In this document: positions 1 through 5,391 of the stretch, one piece after another
How the letters are laid out: every line of letters begins with the position of its first letter
Numbering within the stretch: the first letter of the stretch is position 1
Assembly: GCA_018666295.1 (NCBI GenBank)
Contig: JABIZW010000043.1
Location: forward strand, 1-5,610
Direction of reading: 5' to 3'
Source: Halieaceae bacterium
GTDB lineage: Bacteria; Pseudomonadota; Gammaproteobacteria; Pseudomonadales; Halieaceae
DNA: 5,610 bases
The notes under the pieces: model-generated
Database searches by the model: none
Told to the model about the DNA's origin: nothing
Seen by the model: only the letters and a program-made list of their open reading frames with translations
Translations under genes and position numbers: made by a program

Positions 1-1391
1 CTTACGTTGCTGTTTGCTGCCATCCAAACAAAAACAAGATAGGCCGCTACATTTTGATCCAGCGCACTTGGGTCAATTTTATCAAGGGTATCGTCGGGCG
101 TATGGTGAAGGTCAAAGTAATCGCTGCCGTCCTGAACAAATCGGAAACCGGGGAATCCCATTGCATTCATCGGCGTAAGATCCGGGCCACTCGATCGCGC
201 ATCGTTACTCCCTGTTGCAATTCCCAGTGGCTCGACGAGCTCCGCAATCTTGTCAGCGACCGGCTCGGCATCTTTACTGATGCTTCGCGTGATCTTCCAG
301 ATTTTACCCGCACCAAAGTCACTCTCCGTGCCTATAACATGCTTTCGAAGCGTGGCCTGATGTTTGTCAAGATAGGCGTAACCACCCAGAAGGCCTACTT
401 CCTCTGCCCCCCAAAGCACAAGTCGTATTGTTCGGCGTGGCTTTAGTCCCGAATCACGAATGCGCCTGAGGACCTCCATTGTGATCGCAACACCCGCGCC
501 ATCATCAACCGCGCCGGTACCCAAATCCCAACTGTCTAAGTGACCACCGATCACCACAATTTCGTCCGCCAAATCGGTCCCTGGAATCTCGGCAACCACA
601 TTCCCACTCTCCACCACTCCGGTGTGACTCGGCGTGAGGGTGAGTGCAATCCGAATTTTTTGTCCCCTTTGTGCCATGCGCTCTAACTGATCAGCATCGG
701 GATTCGATAAGGCAGCAATTGGAATCGGAGTAACATCGCTTGAATAGCTCATGTTCCCAGTGTGTGGCATTCGGTGGCTGTCTGTACCGATGGACCGAAT
801 CAACGCCGCGATAGCCCCTCGGCGCCCGGCTTCCACCGCGCCTGCTGATCGTAGACGAACAAAGTGTCCATAAGAGGAACCATCTTGAGTCCGCTGCATT
901 GCGTGCCCCACGTACGCAATCTTGCCCTCCAACGAACCATCGTCAGCCGCCTTTAGCGCTGCTAGCGACTCAAATAAGACCACCTCGGCCTCAATGCCGC
1001 TGGGGTTGGTGGCGACGCTGTTGCCCAGCGAGGTAATCGCCAATTTCTGTGGGAACGGTGAGACAACCGCCGCGGTTTCCTCGCCACGACGCCAGCCCTC
1101 AATCATAAAGGGCTCTACACGGACATTCTCAAACCCAAAATCACTCAGAATTTTAACGGCCCAATCGCGCGCACGCGCTTCGGCTTCACTCCCTGCAAGT
1201 CTTGGACCCACCTCGGTCGTGAGGCTCTCGACAAGATCCCAAGCGTGCGTCCCGTTGAGCGCGTCATCGCGTAAGACCTTGGAAATTTCGACATCTTTGG
1301 TCTCGAAAGTCACGTCTTGCGCCACCGCGATACCCGATGTGAGTGAGGCCGATATTAGGAACGCGGACAAGAATAAGGACTGATTTTTCAT
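1..1391 (-). CDS. Secreted M28-family zinc peptidase (aminopeptidase / carboxypeptidase Q-like), 3' end cut by window edge
   Basis: This is a co-catalytic dizinc exopeptidase that should act outside the cytoplasm on peptides. The frame is open for 463 codons to the left edge with no stop seen. Residues 1-24 form a signal peptide (Lys2, hydrophobic stretch 6-22, cleavage after Ala-Val-Ala at 24). A family-typical N-terminal segment includes GPRLAGS at 62-68, and roughly 115-255 looks like an inserted PA domain. The catalytic core follows: GGHLDSWD with His284, bridging Asp296 in AVDDGAG, general base Glu330 and ligand Glu331 in GAEEVGLLG, Asp358 in ESDFGAG and His430 in HHTPDD. The His-Asp-Glu/Glu-Asp spacing (12, 34/35, 27) equals that of Streptomyces griseus aminopeptidase as I recall it. 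The ATG at 1391..1389 is preceded by GGAG at 1402..1399. Family length is about 460-480, so only a short tail should be missing. Substrate preference (amino- or carboxypeptidase) cannot be settled. It diverges from the SIMPL gene. Confidence 0.93.
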   Translation of the reverse strand, partial: MKNQSLFLSAFLISASLTSGIAVAQDVTFETKDVEISKVLRDDALNGTHAWDLVESLTTEVGPRLAGSEAEARARDWAVKILSDFGFENVRVEPFMIEGWRRGEETAAVVSPFPQKLAITSLGNSVATNPSGIEAEVVLFESLAALKAADDGSLEGKIAYVGHAMQRTQDGSSYGHFVRLRSAGAVEAGRRGAIAALIRSIGTDSHRMPHTGNMSYSSDVTPIPIAALSNPDADQLERMAQRGQKIRIALTLTPSHTGVVESGNVVAEIPGTDLADEIVVIGGHLDSWDLGTGAVDDGAGVAITMEVLRRIRDSGLKPRRTIRLVLWGAEEVGLLGGYAYLDKHQATLRKHVIGTESDFGAGKIWKITRSISKDAEPVADKIAELVEPLGIATGSNDARSSGPDLTPMNAMGFPGFRFVQDGSDYFDLHHTPDDTLDKIDPSALDQNVAAYLVFVWMAANSNV

Positions 1392-1428
1392 AAATGAACT
1401 CCGAGGTAAGCCTCAAAACCATAACAAA

Positions 1429-1434
1429 ATAATA
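1429..1434 (-). promoter_or_regulatory. Candidate -10 element for the M28 peptidase gene
   Basis: Read on the minus strand the bases are TATTAT, five of six matches to the sigma70 -10 consensus, and they would give a leader of roughly 30 bases before the ATG at 1391. No convincing -35 hexamer lies 15 to 18 bases upstream, so this is a weak call. The 117-base divergent gap must hold promoters for both genes. I could not find a better plus-strand one for the SIMPL gene. Confidence 0.25.
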
Positions 1435-1494
1435 CTGTGAGAGGACCGATTCGCCGGAACTTTTATCAAACTTGTGCATCTAAGTTTTACTCAC

Positions 1495-1500
1495 AAGGAG
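1495..1500 (+). promoter_or_regulatory. Ribosome binding site deciding the SIMPL gene start
   Basis: AAGGAG sits 8 bases before the ATG at 1509. It fixes that codon as the start over the in-frame ATG at 1437, which has no such site and would put 24 polar residues before the signal peptide. Confidence 0.8.
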
Positions 1501-1508
1501 AACAGCAA

Positions 1509-2210
1509 ATGCAGGCCTTAAGACAGTTCGTGGCAGTCGCTTTCGCAATTTGGGTACTTGCTACATCACCCACTGTAGCGGCGGCCACACATATTGCAGC
1601 CAGTGGCGAGGGCGTCGTGTTCGTATCGCCAGACACAGCCTCGATCCGTGCCCAGGTCTCCGTGATCAACCAAAATGGGGCGATCGCACAAAAGCGCGTT
1701 TCACAGCGGATGGCCACGATGCTCTCCGCATTGGACTCATACTCAGTCGTCGTCGACAGTTTGGACACTAGCGCTCTGTCCTTGCAACCCGAGTACCGAT
1801 GGAACCGACAGACCGAACAGCAAGTATTTACGGGATACAGAGTGACTCGTACGCTGACCTTTAAAACGGACGATCTTGAGGCTGTTGGTGAGGTACTCAC
1901 CGCGTTGACAGAAGCAGGTGCAACGCAGATTAGTCCACCTCAATTCGATTCGTCAACGAGCGGGCAAGCGCAAGAATCGGCTTTAGAACACGCGGTCAAG
2001 TCCGCCACACGCAAACTCGATGTATTGGCACGGTCTGCAGGTCTGTCACTTCAAAGTATTACATCCATCGCTGAGGTATCCGCAATCAGTCCGTCGTCGC
2101 CTGAGGCGCTGATGCGCACCGAGGTCTCGATGGACGACGCCCGCAACAACTTTGTCATCGGTAATTTGACGTTTAGAGCCGAGGTTCTTGTAAAAGGTGT
2201 CGCAAATTAG
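1509..2210 (+). CDS. SIMPL domain-containing periplasmic protein (DUF541, YggE-like)
   Basis: A 233-residue exported protein of the SIMPL/DUF541 family. E. coli YggE, a member of similar size, is linked to lowering oxidative stress, but its biochemical activity is unknown and none should be assumed here. Residues 1-25 look like a signal peptide: Arg5, hydrophobic core 7-18, and an alanine-rich cleavage region near 23-26. The mature part opens with the family's ASGEG.V..SPDTA.I pattern at about 29-44. It then shows YRVTRTLTF followed by a D-L-E-x-x-G-E-V segment, a GATQISPPQF segment and a KLDVLARSAGLSLQSI segment, all typical of the domain. No cysteines are present. The start at 1509 is set by a good ribosome binding site; the upstream in-frame ATG at 1437 is rejected. 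It diverges from the peptidase gene and lies 77 bases before yccA, which has its own promoter, so it is probably monocistronic or only loosely coupled. Confidence 0.88.
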   Translation: MQALRQFVAVAFAIWVLATSPTVAAATHIAASGEGVVFVSPDTASIRAQVSVINQNGAIAQKRVSQRMATMLSALDSYSVVVDSLDTSALSLQPEYRWNRQTEQQVFTGYRVTRTLTFKTDDLEAVGEVLTALTEAGATQISPPQFDSSTSGQAQESALEHAVKSATRKLDVLARSAGLSLQSITSIAEVSAISPSSPEALMRTEVSMDDARNNFVIGNLTFRAEVLVKGVAN

Positions 2211-2220
2211 TTATTTAGCC

Positions 2221-2249
2221 TTGGACATGCAGTCCTTCACCTCTATTAT
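2221..2249 (+). promoter_or_regulatory. Sigma70-type promoter for yccA
   Basis: TTGGAC at 2221..2226 and TATTAT at 2244..2249 are separated by 17 bases. The -10 matches consensus at five of six positions and the -35 at three, including the key TTG. Transcription would begin near 2256, giving a leader of about 30 bases with AAAGGAG just before the yccA ATG. The call rests on motif and position only. Confidence 0.55.
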
Positions 2250-2287
2250 CTATTCAACGAGGGTTTGAACCTAAAAGGAGCACAATC

Positions 2288-2962
2288 ATGGCAGAACGAC
2301 GAGTAGACGTGGCGCCCACGCGCTTTGGCGAAGAGACACTCGAAACCAACAAGGTTCTGAAAAATACGTACATGCTGCTCGGCCTCACCTTGGCATTCAG
2401 TGCTGTGACCGCGGGCGTTTCGATGGCCCTTAACCTTTCCCCTATGGCCGGACTAGGATTTACGTTAGTCGGTTTTGTATTGTTATTCGTGGTCAATCGA
2501 ATGGCAGACAGTGCTAAGGGCTTGCCTGCTATTTTCGCCTTCGCCGGCGCAATGGGTGCAGGTCTGGGTCCGATACTGAATCACTACATGGCGATGCCTG
2601 GCGGTCCGAGCCTGGTCATGCAGTCGCTTGGTGGTACCGCGCTTATTTTCTTTGGTCTATCCGCCTACGCACTCCAGTCTAAACGCGATTTCTCATTTAT
2701 GGGCGGATTCCTGTTTGCTGGATTGATGATCGCTATTGTTGCGATGTTGGCTAATTTTTTCCTACAAATACCCCTTTTGTCGGTGACCATCTCCGCTGTC
2801 GTTGTGATGATTATGTCTGGCTTGATACTGTACGATACCAGTCGAATCATTCATGGCGGCGAAACGAACTACATTAGAGCGACGGTGGGACTGTACTTAA
2901 ATATCTACAACTTGTTTGTGCACCTGCTTAGCCTACTTGGCGTGTTCGGTGGCGACGATTAA
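2288..2962 (+). CDS. yccA: YccA, Bax inhibitor-1 family inner-membrane protein (FtsH modulator)
   Basis: A 224-residue integral inner-membrane protein of the BI-1/TMBIM family, YccA subgroup. In E. coli YccA is a substrate and modulator of the FtsH protease and protects SecY when the translocon is jammed; that role is inferred here from family membership. The charged N-terminal tail (1-27) leads into about seven membrane segments, near 28-48, 53-70, 79-99, 108-129, 136-158, 161-181 and 198-219. Subgroup signatures include KVLKNTYMLLGLTLAFSA near 23-40, LGGTALIFF near 114-122, and the IIHGGETNYIRATVGLY block at 187-203, which is close to E. coli YccA. Asp183 in the YDT motif matches a conserved BI-1 acidic position. 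A second acidic residue common in BI-1 proteins is Asn205 here; E. coli YccA also lacks it, as I recall. AAAGGAG at 2274..2280 precedes the ATG by 7 bases. It sits next to tus genes, as yccA does beside tusE in E. coli. Confidence 0.95.
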   Translation: MAERRVDVAPTRFGEETLETNKVLKNTYMLLGLTLAFSAVTAGVSMALNLSPMAGLGFTLVGFVLLFVVNRMADSAKGLPAIFAFAGAMGAGLGPILNHYMAMPGGPSLVMQSLGGTALIFFGLSAYALQSKRDFSFMGGFLFAGLMIAIVAMLANFFLQIPLLSVTISAVVVMIMSGLILYDTSRIIHGGETNYIRATVGLYLNIYNLFVHLLSLLGVFGGDD

Positions 2963-2980
2963 TTCTGGTTTAGATGACTC

Positions 2981-3010
2981 AAACCCCGGCACGCCGGGGT
3001 TTTTTATTTT
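2981..3010 (+). terminator. Rho-independent terminator after yccA, directly before tusD
   Basis: A perfect 9-base-pair stem, AAACCCCGG at 2981..2989 with CCGGGGTTT at 2994..3002, closes a CACG loop and runs into a T-rich tract to 3010. It lies 18 bases after the yccA stop, and its T-tract ends three bases before the tusD ATG. It should stop most yccA transcripts before the tus operon, or else act as an attenuator in the tusD leader. Confidence 0.92.
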
Positions 3011-3013
3011 CGA

Positions 3014-3328
3014 ATGAGCACGCTCTCGCTTCTCGTTAAAGATGCGCCTTTTAGTACGCAGCCAGCGCTTCGTTTTGCAAAGGCAGCTCACACACAAGGT
3101 GTCGTCGTTGAAAAGGTGTTCTTCTTCGGACGAGGCGTCCTTCACGCCTTAGACGAGCAGGCAGCGGCGTGGAGAGCGCTCAAGGCACTCGCTGGAGTGC
3201 GTCTAATATTGTGCAGTGCGTCCGCTGAGACGTTTGCTCTTGCGCCAGACAAGGATTTTGAAGTAGAGGGACTGGGCGAACTGATCGAAGCCGGCCTATC
3301 GAGTCACAAGGTCGTTAGTTTTGGTTAG
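3014..3328 (+). CDS. tusD: TusD, sulfur-accepting subunit of the TusBCD sulfurtransferase
   Basis: A 104-residue cytoplasmic DsrE-family protein. In the Tus relay, TusD in the TusB-C-D hexamer takes persulfide sulfur from TusA and hands it to TusE for 2-thiolation of U34 in glutamate, glutamine and lysine tRNAs. Visible family features are the opening strand LSLLVKDAPF followed by a helix with ALRFAKAAHTQG, the strand VEKVFFFGRGVLHA at 32-45, and the loop LILCSAS with Cys67 at the place of catalytic Cys78 of E. coli TusD. The C-terminus GLGELIEAGLSSHKVVSFG matches the E. coli ending G-L-G-x-L. It is about 24 residues shorter than the E. coli protein, mainly between the first two strands and the Cys loop. 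The ATG at 3014 fits the family N-terminus but has no Shine-Dalgarno sequence, because the terminator T-tract lies directly upstream. First gene of the operon; its stop overlaps the tusC start. Confidence 0.93.
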   Translation: MSTLSLLVKDAPFSTQPALRFAKAAHTQGVVVEKVFFFGRGVLHALDEQAAAWRALKALAGVRLILCSASAETFALAPDKDFEVEGLGELIEAGLSSHKVVSFG

Positions 3329-3677
3329 CCCTGCTCACTGGTTATTTATCATTACAAGTCCGCCCTATGAACACGGGCTTGCAAGCGACCCTGCAATCGA
3401 TGCAGTGATGGCGGCAGGCGCGTTCAGTCAGAGCGTCAGCCTCCTCTTTTTAGAAGACGGTCTGAGCTACCTCACACCGCTGAACGAGGTTCCCAAAGGA
3501 CAGACAGATTTGTCGAAGCTATTAAAATCCTTACCGCTCTATGATGTTAAAGACGTGTATTACGTTGAGCCCACCGCACAAAATCTCCCACTGGAGAGTG
3601 TTCTTGAGTGCCAGCCCATCTCAGTCCGCGCTGTGGGTGACCTTGTGACCGTAGCGACGCATGTGGTGACCTTCTAA
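3321..3677 (+). CDS. tusC: TusC, structural subunit of the TusBCD sulfurtransferase
   Basis: A 118-residue DsrF-family protein, close to the 119 of E. coli TusC. It builds the TusB-C-D heterohexamer and is not thought to carry the transferred sulfur itself. The N-terminal strand LFIITSPPYEHG with a following helix AIDAVMAAGAF, then VSLLFLEDGLSYLTP and LLKSLPLYDVKDVYYVE, match the family pattern of strand, helix, strand with FL.DGV..L and the L-x-L-Y-D-I/V segment. The start is TTG at 3321: in this frame there are stops at 3264 and 3282 and no ATG or GTG between them and the conserved N-terminus. TTG overlaps the end of tusD by 8 bases and has AAGG at 3308..3311 as a partial ribosome binding site. 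Its stop shares one base with the tusB ATG. The weak start with overlap suggests translation coupled to tusD. Confidence 0.9.
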   Translation: MVSPAHWLFIITSPPYEHGLASDPAIDAVMAAGAFSQSVSLLFLEDGLSYLTPLNEVPKGQTDLSKLLKSLPLYDVKDVYYVEPTAQNLPLESVLECQPISVRAVGDLVTVATHVVTF

Positions 3678-3943
3678 TGCGCGTTCATTTGATCAATCAA
3701 CGTGAGAAGTTAAGCGGCGCCATGACGCTCATGATTGCGTCAGACGTTGTGATCCTGGTAGATATCCGATGCTGTCCATCGGATGCAGAGGTGCTGTCTC
3801 AACTCGGCTGTCAGGTCGTTCGTCTCTCACACGAAGATAAGCTCAGTGAAGCCGCATGGGCTAAAACAGAGGTTCCACTCATCAGTGAGCACGAATGGGT
3901 GCGATACACTCTGTCGCCTAACGCTGTTGTGAGTTGGGGTTGA
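3677..3943 (+). CDS. tusB: TusB (DsrH-like), third subunit of the TusBCD sulfurtransferase
   Basis: An 88-residue DsrH/TusB-family protein (E. coli TusB has 95). Sequence conservation in this family is low, so the call uses position after tusC together with pattern: MRVHLINQRE at the start (compare MLHTLHRSP in E. coli), a central strand DVVILVDIRCC where TusB has ELLLLQDGV, then a strand-helix region ending in LISEHEWVRYTLSPNAVVSWG. That ending parallels the TusB pattern of D-Y-x-x-F-V-R-L-T with a terminal W. Cys32, Cys33 and Cys45 are present, but I cannot say that any is functional. The ATG at 3677 uses the last base of the tusC stop (TAATG), and GGTGA at 3665..3669 may help initiation. 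One base separates its stop from the tusE GTG. Confidence comes largely from context. Confidence 0.85.
   Translation: MRVHLINQREKLSGAMTLMIASDVVILVDIRCCPSDAEVLSQLGCQVVRLSHEDKLSEAAWAKTEVPLISEHEWVRYTLSPNAVVSWG
3764..3784. repeat. Perfect 8-bp inverted repeat inside tusB
   Basis: ATCCGATG (3764..3771) and CATCGGAT (3777..3784) flank the 5-base loop CTGTC. A second, weaker pair, TGACGC and GCGTCA around an 8-base loop, lies just upstream at 3723..3742. There is no T-tract, so this is not an intrinsic terminator. An 8-base repeat of this kind is expected about once in ten kilobases by chance, so function is doubtful. Confidence 0.4.
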
Positions 3944-3944
3944 C

Positions 3945-4271
3945 GTGAACACACCGCTATCACCGATACTGCTGGATAAGCACGGGTTCGTAAAGGACCG
4001 CACCGCTTGGAACAAAGAGCTCGCTTTGATGTTGGCTGAAAGCGAGGGCATAGCAATGACTGAGGCACACTGGGAGATCATAGAACTGCTCAGGGCCTAT
4101 TACGAAGAATTTGACGCCTCGCCCGCCAATCGGTCACTTGTGAAATACACAAAAATCAACCTGGGACCCCAAAAGGGAAACAGCATCTACCTCATGTCAC
4201 TATTTCCTGGCTCCCCTACTCGGCTTGCGAGTCGGATTGCTGGGCTGCCCAAACCTAAAAACTGTTTGTAG
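3945..4271 (+). CDS. tusE: TusE, DsrC-family sulfur carrier for tRNA 2-thiolation
   Basis: A 108-residue cytoplasmic sulfur carrier (E. coli TusE has 109). It takes persulfide from TusD and delivers it to MnmA on tRNA. Family marks are LDKHGFVKDRTAWNKELA, the block LAESEGIAMTEAHWEII at 30-46, the EFDASPANRSLVK segment, KGNSIYLMSLFP at 77-88, and the C-terminal arm IAGLPKPKNCL with penultimate Cys107, the sulfur-binding residue. This is the only cysteine. The second cysteine ten residues earlier, found in DsrC of dissimilatory sulfur metabolism, is Arg97 here, which marks the protein as TusE. The start is GTG at 3945, one base after the tusB stop, with GGGG at 3936..3939 as a likely ribosome binding site. 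trmA begins 4 bases after its stop. Confidence 0.95.
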   Translation: MNTPLSPILLDKHGFVKDRTAWNKELALMLAESEGIAMTEAHWEIIELLRAYYEEFDASPANRSLVKYTKINLGPQKGNSIYLMSLFPGSPTRLASRIAGLPKPKNCL

Positions 4272-4275
4272 ATCA

Positions 4276-5391
4276 ATGCTGCCTAACGACTATCAACCCG
4301 AGCATTACGAATCGTTGTTAGAACGGAAAGTGGCGCGCTATTTGCCCAGCTTTGAGGCGCTCGGGGCACCTCCTCCGAGTCTCTATCGGTCGCCGACCGT
4401 TGCGTTTCGTATGCGGGCAGAATTTCGGGTATGGCACGAGGGTGACGATCTCAACTTCGTCATGTTCGATCGCGCGAAGCCCAAAGAACCCGTGATCATA
4501 GAGACGTTTCCGTTTGCAAGTCTGTCGATACAAAAACTCTTGCCTGTCCTACGTGATGCGCTCAAGAACGACGCCGAGCTGAGACACAAGCTGTTTCAAA
4601 TCGAGTTTTTGTCAACCCTATCGGGCGATATTCTGGTCACGCTCATTTATCACCGAAAGCTGGGTGACGAATGGGCCGAGGCAGCGAAAGCCTTGTCCTC
4701 CAAACTTGCGCTACAGGTGGTGGGACGTTCACGGGGTCAGAAGGTTGTGCTCGATCGTGACTGGCTGACCGAGACGTTGACGGTACAGGGCAAGACCTTT
4801 CACTACAAACAGCCCGAACAAGCGTTTATTCAACCCAACGCGCGCGTTAACGAGTCGATGCTCACGTGGGCGTGTAACCAAGCCCCCCCCTCAACACGCG
4901 ATTTGTTAGAGCTTTACTGCGGTATCGGGAACTTCACAATTCCACTGTCGGAGAAGTTCAGATTCGTTCTTGCAACGGAGGTCTCCAAAGTGGCGACGCG
5001 CGCGGCCTCAGAAAACCTGAGCCTCAACAACGTCAACAACGTTGAGTTCGCTAGACTTGCGGCCGAAGAAGTCACCCAAGCACTGAGCGGAACCCGCGAG
5101 TTCAGACGACTCAAGGCGCTCAGCACCCCCATTGCTGACTACGATCTTGAGACCGTCCTGGTTGATCCCCCGAGGGCGGGTCTGGACAGTGCAACGCTAT
5201 CGCTTGTCAGCGAGTTCGATCAGATTCTATATATAAGTTGCAACCCACTGACTTTGCTTGATAATTTAGGTCAACTTGCTGAGAGTCACGACATTATTTC
5301 GCTCGCTTTTTTCGATCAGTTTCCGTACACAGATCATCTCGAGTGCGGTATAAATTTGAGACGTCGAGGTCACAATGAAGGCACTGAGTAA
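4276..5391 (+). CDS. trmA: TrmA, tRNA (uracil-54-C5)-methyltransferase
   Basis: A 371-residue SAM-dependent enzyme (E. coli TrmA has 366) that methylates U54 of the tRNA T-loop to m5U and also acts as a tRNA-folding chaperone in E. coli. Conserved blocks in order: FRMRAEFRVWHEGDDL near 44-59, LRHKLFQIEFL near 102-112, the QPN motif at 186-188, SAM-binding LELYCGIGNF at 211-220, ATE at 233-235, VDPPRAGLD at 296-304, YISCNP with catalytic Cys322 (Cys324 in E. coli), and the closing HLECG with general base Glu356 (Glu358 in E. coli). There is no N-terminal TRAM domain or iron-sulfur cysteine cluster, which separates it from RlmC/RlmD. The ATG at 4276 matches the E. coli N-terminus; the upstream in-frame ATG at 4225 lies inside tusE and is rejected. 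No clear Shine-Dalgarno sequence precedes it, so coupling to tusE 4 bases upstream is likely. Codons 203-205 run through eight consecutive C bases. Its 3' end overlaps the next gene by 17 bases. Confidence 0.97.
   Translation: MLPNDYQPEHYESLLERKVARYLPSFEALGAPPPSLYRSPTVAFRMRAEFRVWHEGDDLNFVMFDRAKPKEPVIIETFPFASLSIQKLLPVLRDALKNDAELRHKLFQIEFLSTLSGDILVTLIYHRKLGDEWAEAAKALSSKLALQVVGRSRGQKVVLDRDWLTETLTVQGKTFHYKQPEQAFIQPNARVNESMLTWACNQAPPSTRDLLELYCGIGNFTIPLSEKFRFVLATEVSKVATRAASENLSLNNVNNVEFARLAAEEVTQALSGTREFRRLKALSTPIADYDLETVLVDPPRAGLDSATLSLVSEFDQILYISCNPLTLLDNLGQLAESHDIISLAFFDQFPYTDHLECGINLRRRGHNEGTE
4883..4890. repeat. Run of eight C inside trmA
   Basis: Eight uninterrupted C bases encode the end of an Ala codon and two Pro codons in a weakly conserved linker just before the SAM-binding motif. 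The frame continues correctly on both sides, so the sequence is intact as given. Such runs are prone to slippage and to sequencing length errors. Confidence 0.9.
5366..5369 (+). promoter_or_regulatory. Ribosome binding site for the dehydratase inside trmA
   Basis: GAGG lies 5 bases before the ATG at 5375, within the last codons of trmA. It supports ATG 5375 as the start in spite of the 17-base overlap. Confidence 0.6.

Noticed and set aside
54..446. Plus-strand open frame of 130 codons
   Set aside because: It lies antisense to the M28 peptidase across the HHTPDD to GAEE region. The minus strand carries all metal-ligand motifs, while the plus-strand translation shows no recognisable pattern and no good ribosome binding site.
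922..1383. Plus-strand open frame of 153 codons, rich in Ser, Ala and Thr
   Set aside because: It mirrors the N-terminal half of the peptidase gene, which has a signal peptide and GPRLAGS motif on the minus strand. The low-complexity composition is typical of a shadow frame.
1437..1508. 24-residue N-terminal extension of the SIMPL protein
   Set aside because: It would bury the signal peptide behind a polar segment. The strong AAGGAG at 1495..1500 selects ATG 1509.
2223..2235. Small hairpin GGAC-ATGCA-GTCC after the SIMPL gene
   Set aside because: The stem has only 4 base pairs and no T-tract, and it overlaps the yccA promoter. It is not credible as a terminator.
4225..4275. Upstream ATG in frame with trmA
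   Set aside because: It would overlap the end of tusE by 47 bases, and the added residues do not match TrmA N-termini. ATG 4276 does.
5022..5045. Tandem 9-base repeat CAACAACGT in trmA with flanking complementary ends
   Set aside because: It encodes Asn-Asn-Val twice in a region that aligns without insertion to E. coli TrmA, so it is coding sequence and not a repeat expansion.
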